A DNA stretch of 64,000 nt, from contig NZ_SDPV01000002.1 of the NCBI RefSeq assembly GCF_004135625.1, positions 372,001-436,000 of the forward strand, read 5' to 3'. Shown in pieces: positions 58,633 through 64,000 of this stretch. Position numbers and translations under genes: made by a program. The stretch comes from Pelagerythrobacter rhizovicinus (GTDB lineage: Bacteria; Pseudomonadota; Alphaproteobacteria; Sphingomonadales; Sphingomonadaceae). The notes under the pieces were generated by a model, which saw nothing but the letters and a program-made list of their open reading frames with translations, was not told where the DNA came from and searched no databases. Each line of letters starts with the position of its first letter. The stretch's first letter is position 1.

Positions 58633-59853
58633 ATGGCGACTGCGCTGAAAATAACGAAGAGCAATGTAGATGCGCTCGTCGCCGACGCAGGCAAACCAGC
58701 GTTCCTCTGGGATATGACGCTCCCTGGCTTTGGTGTTAAATGCTCGAGTCGGGGCGTCAAAAGCTACGTCGTGAAATATAGGGTGAACGGCGGCGGACGC
58801 TCCGCAAAGCAACGTTGGCTGACGCTCGGCCGACACGGAAAGCTAACGCCGGACCAAGCTCGCAAATTTGCTCAACAGGTACTGGCCGCGGTCGCCAGAG
58901 GGGAGGACCCTCAAGGCGAACGAGTGAGCGGACGCAGCGCTACAACTTTAGCTGATGTTTGGGCGCGATATACAAGGGATCATCTACCCAGGCGAAAGCC
59001 GCGAACCCGTTACGACTATGAGCGGCAATGGGATAAAGTGATCAGTCCCGCCTTCGGTCAAATGGCGGTACACCAGATATCACGGAGTGATGTCGATCGG
59101 TGCCACAAACGGCTACGAGCCACACCCTACCGGGCAAATAGGGTTCTGGCGCTCCTCTCGCGGCTCATGACACTCGCGGAAGTTTGGGAACATCGCCCGG
59201 CCGGTTCCAATCCGTGCCGTCACGTCGAGCGCTTCAGTGAGAAGCCGCGCAGCCGCTATCTCAGTAGGGACGAGCTGGTGAAGCTTGGCGAAGCGCTACA
59301 ATTGTCGGTTGTTGAAGGCGAAATCACTCAAGGCGCCGCAAACGCGGTTCGCCTTCTATTGTTCACAGGCGCCAGGCTTACCGAGGTTCTGAGTTTGGAA
59401 TGGAACTGGGTCGATTATGAGCGAAATCTGATATCTCTGCCCGATAGCAAGTCAGGGGCGAAGCCGATCTTCCTGAACGATGCCGCAGTTGCAGTGCTCA
59501 AAGAGCAGGCGGAAAATTCCTGTAGCGGCAAGTTTGTGTTCCCGGGGGGCGGAAAGCTTGGGCGGATGGTCAACTTACGAAAGCCTTGGACGAAGCTCTG
59601 TGCCCGCGCCGGGCTCGACGGAGTTCGTTTGCACGACCTCAGGCACACCGTAGCCAGCGTGGCTGTCGGCCAAGGCGCCTCGCTGCCGGTAATTGGCCGC
59701 CTGCTCGGACACAGCCAAGCACAAACGACACAGCGCTACGCCCACGTGGATGCCGATCCAGCTCTAGTCGCGGCGAACGCAGTTGGACAAGCAATCAGCA
59801 GCGCGCTCGAATTTGGCGTGAAAACTAGAAGCTTCCCAGAGCAGCGTCCTTGA
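58633..59853 (+). CDS. Tyrosine recombinase / integrase (DUF4102 N-domain)
   Basis: 406 residues from ATG 58633, with AAAGG 6 bp before it; ATG codons at 58606 and 58627 are alternatives. The N-terminal Arm-DNA-binding domain (LPGFGVKCSSRGVKSYVVKYR) and core-binding domain lead to the catalytic tyrosine-recombinase domain. Residues R248 (TGARLTEVL), H334 and R337 (LHDLRHT), H360 (LLGHSQ) and Tyr369 (QRYAHV) are all present, so it should be active. It lies about 160 bp inside the tRNA-Lys fragment, the normal position for an element's integrase. Confidence 0.95.
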   Translation: MATALKITKSNVDALVADAGKPAFLWDMTLPGFGVKCSSRGVKSYVVKYRVNGGGRSAKQRWLTLGRHGKLTPDQARKFAQQVLAAVARGEDPQGERVSGRSATTLADVWARYTRDHLPRRKPRTRYDYERQWDKVISPAFGQMAVHQISRSDVDRCHKRLRATPYRANRVLALLSRLMTLAEVWEHRPAGSNPCRHVERFSEKPRSRYLSRDELVKLGEALQLSVVEGEITQGAANAVRLLLFTGARLTEVLSLEWNWVDYERNLISLPDSKSGAKPIFLNDAAVAVLKEQAENSCSGKFVFPGGGKLGRMVNLRKPWTKLCARAGLDGVRLHDLRHTVASVAVGQGASLPVIGRLLGHSQAQTTQRYAHVDADPALVAANAVGQAISSALEFGVKTRSFPEQRP

Positions 59854-59995
59854 TCAGACCTGCAATCGCGCCGCTCCGAGAAAGGCCGAGGTAGCGCTGC
59901 CGACCTTTACCTTGTCGGAAGCCATCTCGGCGAGCCTCGCTCCCGCATCCGCCTCCTTCAACACACTGCTCTTCTGAAAACCAGTTACGCCTCAT
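59854..59995 (-). pseudogene. IS3-family transposase OrfA remnant
   Basis: On the minus strand MRRNWFSEEQ, then, after a frameshift, VLKEADAGARLAEM, match the N-terminus of IS3-group OrfA (typically ...FSEEQIIxVLKEAEAGxxxADLCRKHG). The remainder (ASDKVKVGSATSAFLGA) is diverged and no OrfB is found. It directly follows the integrase stop. Confidence 0.5.
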
Positions 59996-60220
59996 CTCGT
60001 CCGCCCTTCCATCAAGGGCCGGACTCTAATCGAGCGTGGAGGAAAATCAGCGGGGCACCTCAGCACTCGTAGCTGTTAGGCCACGTGGGCCTGCTCCGAA
60101 TATGGATCAACGCATTCCACCCCCGTAAACTCGATTCGGCAGCGTTGGTCGGTCGCATTCGGTTTCCGACGTGGCGCTGCTGACGCCTTCCCGACATCAT
60201 TGAACCGAAGGAGACTGGGT
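59996..60220. other. Non-coding gap downstream of the IS3 remnant
   Basis: No gene seen. The final bases contain AAGGAGA, the ribosome site for the GTG start at 60221. Confidence 0.4.
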
Positions 60221-60838
60221 GTGAGCACCACAGAGCAGAACGACTTGGCTATGGCGAAGGACCCGGAAATCGTGGGCCGCATCGTCAGGAACATCACACA
60301 ACTCGAGCGGGATTTCCGACTTGCCGATGGCTACCTGAGCGACTGGTTGATCCGCATGATTACTATCTCGATGAAGGTCGCCGCGCCCGAGCCCTTCACG
60401 ATCGAGAGCACGGCATGGAGCGCTTATCTTTCCCACCCGGACTGGAAGCCCACCAAACGCATCGGTCGGGGAGACGCCTGGCTTGAGATCGTCGAACGTG
60501 CCCGGGACGATCAAGACCATACCTGGATTGCCGCGGCCCTCGGTGCTGGCCCGACTGAACTAAGCCTGGAACTCACTTTCCGCGAAGGCCTCAGTCACTA
60601 CTTCATGAAACTGGAAGGCGATGAGGGTCTGATCGCCAAGCTCCGCAAGAAGGGGTTTAAGATCGATCCCGGCGGAAAGCGGGTCTACCTGCCTATCGTC
60701 ATTAACGCCGATTTGTTGGCAAAGGCTCTACCGACAGACGATTTCGAGGATGCGATGGCGCCGGTACGCGAAGCCGTCGAACTCTCCATTGCCGCCAAGC
60801 CGGAAATCGACCTGCTGTTGAACCTGGTGCGGAGGTGA
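60221..60838 (+). CDS. Hypothetical protein of the integrative element (205 aa)
   Basis: 205 residues from GTG 60221 with AAGGAGA 7 bp upstream; a TTG at 60200 lacks spacing. It is soluble, acidic and helical, beginning VSTTEQNDLAMAKDPEIVGR, with LSDWLIRMITISMKVAAPEP and a charged C-terminus. No known domain or catalytic motif is visible. The stop overlaps the next gene's GTG start by 4 bp, so the two are translated together. Function unknown. Confidence 0.75.
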   Translation: MSTTEQNDLAMAKDPEIVGRIVRNITQLERDFRLADGYLSDWLIRMITISMKVAAPEPFTIESTAWSAYLSHPDWKPTKRIGRGDAWLEIVERARDDQDHTWIAAALGAGPTELSLELTFREGLSHYFMKLEGDEGLIAKLRKKGFKIDPGGKRVYLPIVINADLLAKALPTDDFEDAMAPVREAVELSIAAKPEIDLLLNLVRR

Positions 60839-61185
60839 TCGCCGTGGCGGAAGTGGCGCTACCTCGTGCTGAGACAATAGCGAGGCTTAATGACCGACTC
60901 CGCAAGGACGGCATTGGAGGGACCATCATGGTCACGCAGGGCGTTCTCGGCATCACAGGGTACAACTTGCAAATGCTGACCGAGGCACTTGCAGCCTACA
61001 ATAGCTTTGACGCCGATAACGATCCTCATGGCGAACGCGACTTCGGGGACCTTAAACTGTGGGGCACGGACCTGCTCTGGAAGATCGACTACTACGATAG
61101 GGACCTGAAATACGGGTCGGATGACCCTGCCGATCCATCGAGAACCGCGCGCGTCCTCACCGTCATGACGGCGACGGAGTGGTGA
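60835..61185 (+). CDS. DUF3768-family protein
   Basis: 116 residues from GTG 60835, overlapping the upstream stop. The DUF3768 signature is strong: IARLNDRLRKDGIGGTIMVT, then SFDADNDPHGERDFGDLKL and LWKIDYYDRDLKYGSDDPAD, ending VLTVMTATEW. The family is common on alphaproteobacterial plasmids and integrative elements and has no known function. It supports the view that this region is mobile. The upstream hypothetical gene may be a partner. Confidence 0.85.
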   Translation: MIAVAEVALPRAETIARLNDRLRKDGIGGTIMVTQGVLGITGYNLQMLTEALAAYNSFDADNDPHGERDFGDLKLWGTDLLWKIDYYDRDLKYGSDDPADPSRTARVLTVMTATEW

Positions 61186-61427
61186 GCGCCATGGTAGATC
61201 GTCTTGCAATTCCGGTCGGCTCGCCACATAGTTTTTCCACCTACGGTCAGTCCCGTGGGGGAGGCCTAGTAACCTCTGAAAGTAGACGCCGGTCGACATG
61301 TTTCGGCCGGGTGGCCGTCACGTATGTCCAGGGCTCGCCTAAAGGTGGCGGCGCCTTGGGTCTACTCGAGGTTACTAGCACCCGGCTCGCACCGGTGCCT
61401 CCACATGAACAGGAGGTATCAGCGCGA
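61186..61427. other. Gap with a long inverted repeat before the next element gene
   Basis: Two copies of CTAGTAACCTC with nearby AGTAGAC lie in inverted orientation at 61266-61287 and 61360-61378. No gene is certain here, although the downstream frame is open back to 61179 in this region. Confidence 0.55.
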
Positions 61428-62405
61428 ATGACCGGGCAAGCAGTACCATATCGAGACTTGGCGAGAGGGGTTCGCCGATTGCTGCAAGCAATCGGACGCA
61501 TCAGCTGGAAAGCTGCCGCTATCGCCGTCCCAATGGCTTCAGCATCAGTGGCGCACTCTCAGCATCAAAGCTTGGAGGAGGCCGACCGAGAACGACTGTT
61601 GGGGAAAATCGCCTTCTACATTCGTTCGAACCCAGAGGCTGCTTGCGCACTCCCGAAATCAGAGATTGAACAATATCTTTCAGCAGAAGCAAATCGATAC
61701 GGCTTGCTCGATAACATCGGGCAAACCGTCTTCAACGAGGGCAATGCCCCGCTGACAGGATATGCAGCCCAGCTCGAACAAATTCGTCGAGAAACCGCCC
61801 GCCTGTCCGCTCGTAACCGCGCGATCTATAGCGGCCAGGAAGCGCCCGTGAACGACACGTGGCAGGAGCCTGCCAAACGGTTTCCCGCGCAATTGCACAA
61901 TGTCGAAGCTGCAAGTCGGATTGAGAATGGTTTGAAGTGTATCGCGAGCGGACGCGTCGAACGCTTGCGGTTTCCGATCAGCTATATCGTATATTTGGAT
62001 CCCAGTTCTGCCGATGGTTGGACGGCCCAGTTTGTCGGGCTTCCCACTTTCACCGAAGAAGCTGCGCTCGGCGAGCAATCCACCCTGCGAGTTTCCTATG
62101 GCGACACGTTCTTCACGTTGAGTGAAGCGCGATTGCAGGCAATCGCTGATCGCGCCAGCGCAAGGGTGAGAGAGGCAGAACTTGAGCAGAGGAGAGCCGA
62201 GCGCGAAGCGTACCGCAACTCGGCCGCTGGCCGCGCGGAGGCACTGAGGCAACGACAGGCAATGGCCGACAAGCAAAAGGCTTGCGAGGCGAATGGCGGG
62301 ACGTGGGGAGTTCGCTTCGACGACAGCGCGATCATGGGCGTCGATGCCCAAGACGTAGATGGATTTCTGTGGATGATGCAAGGTTGCTATTTCTTGGGCC
62401 GTTAG
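61428..62405 (+). CDS. Hypothetical exported/membrane-anchored protein with coiled coil
   Basis: 325 residues from ATG 61428, placed by AGGAGG at 61411-61416. The open frame back to 61179 has no domain. A hydrophobic stretch (SWKAAAIAVPMASASVAHS, about residues 26-45) is a signal or anchor, followed by a helical region (LTGYAAQLEQIRRETARLSARNRA), a beta region and a Glu/Arg/Gln-rich coiled coil (ARVREAELEQRRAEREAYRNSA) near 250-285. Cys pairs lie at the end (KQKACEANGG ... MMQGCYFLGR). I do not recognise it; it could belong to the element's conjugation or surface functions. Confidence 0.65.
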   Translation: MTGQAVPYRDLARGVRRLLQAIGRISWKAAAIAVPMASASVAHSQHQSLEEADRERLLGKIAFYIRSNPEAACALPKSEIEQYLSAEANRYGLLDNIGQTVFNEGNAPLTGYAAQLEQIRRETARLSARNRAIYSGQEAPVNDTWQEPAKRFPAQLHNVEAASRIENGLKCIASGRVERLRFPISYIVYLDPSSADGWTAQFVGLPTFTEEAALGEQSTLRVSYGDTFFTLSEARLQAIADRASARVREAELEQRRAEREAYRNSAAGRAEALRQRQAMADKQKACEANGGTWGVRFDDSAIMGVDAQDVDGFLWMMQGCYFLGR

Positions 62406-62647
62406 CCTCGAACGACCACCGTTTCGCGTAGCTTTCTAGGTTGGCGCGACGACAATCCCGCTTTCGGAGGCCATATCTTGAAGAGGGCGGGAAGAGGCAA
62501 TCCACTGGTAGCAGCGGAGGCACCGAACCAGATTTTTCTCTTTGCGCGCTTATGCCGGCGCTTGACACCCTTAATAACAAGCGCCGCGAGCCGCAACGGT
62601 ATGCGGTTTCGCTTGCGAAAACCGGCGTTTCACGCTCGACACGCCGA

Positions 62648-63757
62648 ATGGACCATACATTTCTCATCGCTGGCGACGACGGCTTACTTCTGAGAGCTCG
62701 GGTGGATATCGACGGCAGTGACCTTGTCCTTCACAGCCGCAGCGGACTCAAGGCCGATGGACGCAATCCGGACTATCGTCCCGCGCTCGAGGCAATCCTG
62801 AAGCGCCTCGCCGCGCGCCGCGCAGCATTCAAGGCCTTTCTCGACAGCCGCCCGTTCGCACATTTACCACTGGCAGATCGGATCATAGGCAACAGCTCCA
62901 ATTTTCCCAGCGATCCAGCGGAACTATTCAGAGCCATCCTTCGCGCAATGAATGCCAACTCCTCGAGCAATGGATCATACCGTCGCTTGCGCATCCAAGT
63001 CGAGGGCCTTTCGGGCGTCGCGCTGCTTCTTGCCGTTCGCGGAACGCCCGAACTTCGGCCAAAGCCTGTCCGGCCACGGCACGATCGTTTCGGCCCGAAA
63101 GAGGTGCAAGGCATCGGGCCCGATCACGTGCGCAAAGCCGCCGCGCGTATGCTTGCGGGCGACCGTGCCCCGAATTTCGCTCCGTCGACGGATTACGACG
63201 TGATCGTCGAAGCTGGGCGCCGCCTGGCGCCCAAGGCGCTCTATGGCCTCGCGGCGGAAGAGGGACTGGCTCTTGAGGCTTTCCCGACGCACTTCGCCGC
63301 CGGTTTCGGGAAGCCTTGCTTCACCGCGATTGAGGAGGCTGGCTACTCGATCGTGCCGAAGATTGAGGGTGAAGACGATCCGGACAGTCCCGATGCGGAC
63401 CGAGCCCAGGACTCGGTTCTCAACGACGATGAAGAGCGCAGCTGGGCCGAAGGTGACATGCGCATCGTCTCACATCTGCGCAACGAACGCCGTCGCAATT
63501 CCGCCGTGGCTCGCGAGAAGCGCAAGGCGGTGAAAGCCGCGAACGGCGGTCGCCTCGTATGCGAGGCCGAGGGCTGCGCCATCGACTGGTACGAAGTCTA
63601 CCCCGACGGCATCGCGGATGCGGTATTTGAGATCCACCATACGACGCCACTTCATCAAACGGCGGAGGAGGGCACAGTTACGACGCTTGCCGACGTCGTG
63701 TGTCTCTGCGCCAGCTGCCACCGGGCCGAACACCGACGACTTGCTTCGGCAAACTAG
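62648..63757 (+). CDS. HNH endonuclease-domain protein
   Basis: 369 residues from ATG 62648; the frame opens at 62441 and the start is uncertain because no clear ribosome site is seen. The last 70 residues form an HNH domain: CEAEGCAIDWYEV, then FEIHHTTPLHQTAEEGTVTT and VCLCASCHRAEHRRLA, with zinc-binding Cys pairs and catalytic His. The middle shows RIQVEGLSGVALLLAVRGTP and a charged stretch. The N-terminal 250 residues match no domain I can name. HNH proteins on mobile elements are often restriction, anti-phage or homing nucleases; which applies is unknown. Confidence 0.75.
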   Translation: MDHTFLIAGDDGLLLRARVDIDGSDLVLHSRSGLKADGRNPDYRPALEAILKRLAARRAAFKAFLDSRPFAHLPLADRIIGNSSNFPSDPAELFRAILRAMNANSSSNGSYRRLRIQVEGLSGVALLLAVRGTPELRPKPVRPRHDRFGPKEVQGIGPDHVRKAAARMLAGDRAPNFAPSTDYDVIVEAGRRLAPKALYGLAAEEGLALEAFPTHFAAGFGKPCFTAIEEAGYSIVPKIEGEDDPDSPDADRAQDSVLNDDEERSWAEGDMRIVSHLRNERRRNSAVAREKRKAVKAANGGRLVCEAEGCAIDWYEVYPDGIADAVFEIHHTTPLHQTAEEGTVTTLADVVCLCASCHRAEHRRLASAN

Positions 63758-64000
63758 CAGCGGAAGTAGACGGGCGTCCCGGATATTGGCCGGAGGTGGG
63801 CCGCTTGCAGCTTGACCGCTTTCAGCGAAAGCTGGTGGAGTGCGAACGTGTACTTTTGAGCTGCACCCTTCGCCGGGGTCGGCAAAACGCACGCGCACGC
63901 TAGCCTCGTCTAGATGTTAGATCCCGCGCCTGATCTTGCGAGATTTGTTTCCCCCACCAGGGGCGGCGTACCACGACTAGAAAGGTTCGCCGATGTCGAC
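63758..64000. other. Window end; no gene identified
   Basis: There is no supported gene except a possible start: ATG 63993 preceded by AAAGG, cut off after three codons by the window edge. The integrative element is expected to continue past here. Confidence 0.3.

Noticed and set aside
1-64000. CRISPR arrays, rRNA genes or complete insertion sequences
   Set aside because: No regularly spaced repeats, no rRNA signature and no complete transposase were seen; only one IS3-like remnant.

Overview
This 64 kb window is high-GC alphaproteobacterial chromosome, most likely Sphingomonadales in the Erythrobacteraceae/Sphingomonadaceae range. The evidence is several large TonB-dependent receptors, the gene order tRNA-Trp / secE / nusG / rplK / rplA, an NDUFA12-type complex I accessory protein, DUF2155, and a Lrp/leucine-dehydrogenase pair. 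Genus assignment is inference.

Layout. 1-12.1 kb: the N-terminal part of a secreted beta-propeller amidohydrolase (cut by the left edge), a fused alpha+beta E1 2-oxoacid dehydrogenase coupled to an FabD-like acyltransferase, a TonB receptor divergent from a Baeyer-Villiger-type flavin monooxygenase, a CinA-type protein, and a polysaccharide deacetylase coupled to an acyltransferase. 12.1-20.1 kb: ribosomal and translation genes (L1, L11, NusG, SecE, tRNA-Trp, Aat), interrupted by a sodium:alanine-type symporter, then recX, DUF192, NDUFA12 and DUF2155. 20.2-36.1 kb: fatty acyl-AMP ligase, DUF389 membrane protein, a TelA/XpaC-like/PHA-granule trio, mannose-1-phosphate guanylyltransferase, TonB, a TonB receptor, a nucleoside transporter with a 2OG-Fe(II) oxygenase, a queuosine precursor transporter, and Lrp divergent from leucine dehydrogenase plus an ACT-like protein.

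The most coherent system lies at 36.1-48.3 kb. It holds two M19 dipeptidase-family proteins, two serine hydrolases, a YkvI-like permease, a DUF1611/DgcN-type protein, a TonB receptor and an enolase-superfamily dipeptide epimerase (DgcA-like), with an XRE-cupin regulator reading away from them. Two promoters inside this locus share a 21-bp block (20 of 21 identical) that overlaps a TTGACA -35 box. I interpret the locus as uptake and breakdown of D-amino-acid-containing (probably murein-derived) peptides under that regulator. 48.4-55.3 kb is a carbohydrate unit: LacI regulator, Caulobacter-type TonB receptor and GH3 beta-glucosidase, with two operator-like sites in the receptor/GH3 gap.

From about 55.5 kb genes become more accessory: an AraC regulator and a secreted HExxH protein. 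At 58428-58475 lies a 3' tRNA-Lys(TTT) fragment, followed by a tyrosine integrase. This marks the left boundary of an integrative element that runs past the right edge and carries an IS3-like remnant, a DUF3768 gene, unknown genes and an HNH nuclease. Three intergenic stretches (9.2, 14.1 and 22.1 kb) carry palindromic or terminally inverted repeats typical of non-autonomous elements.
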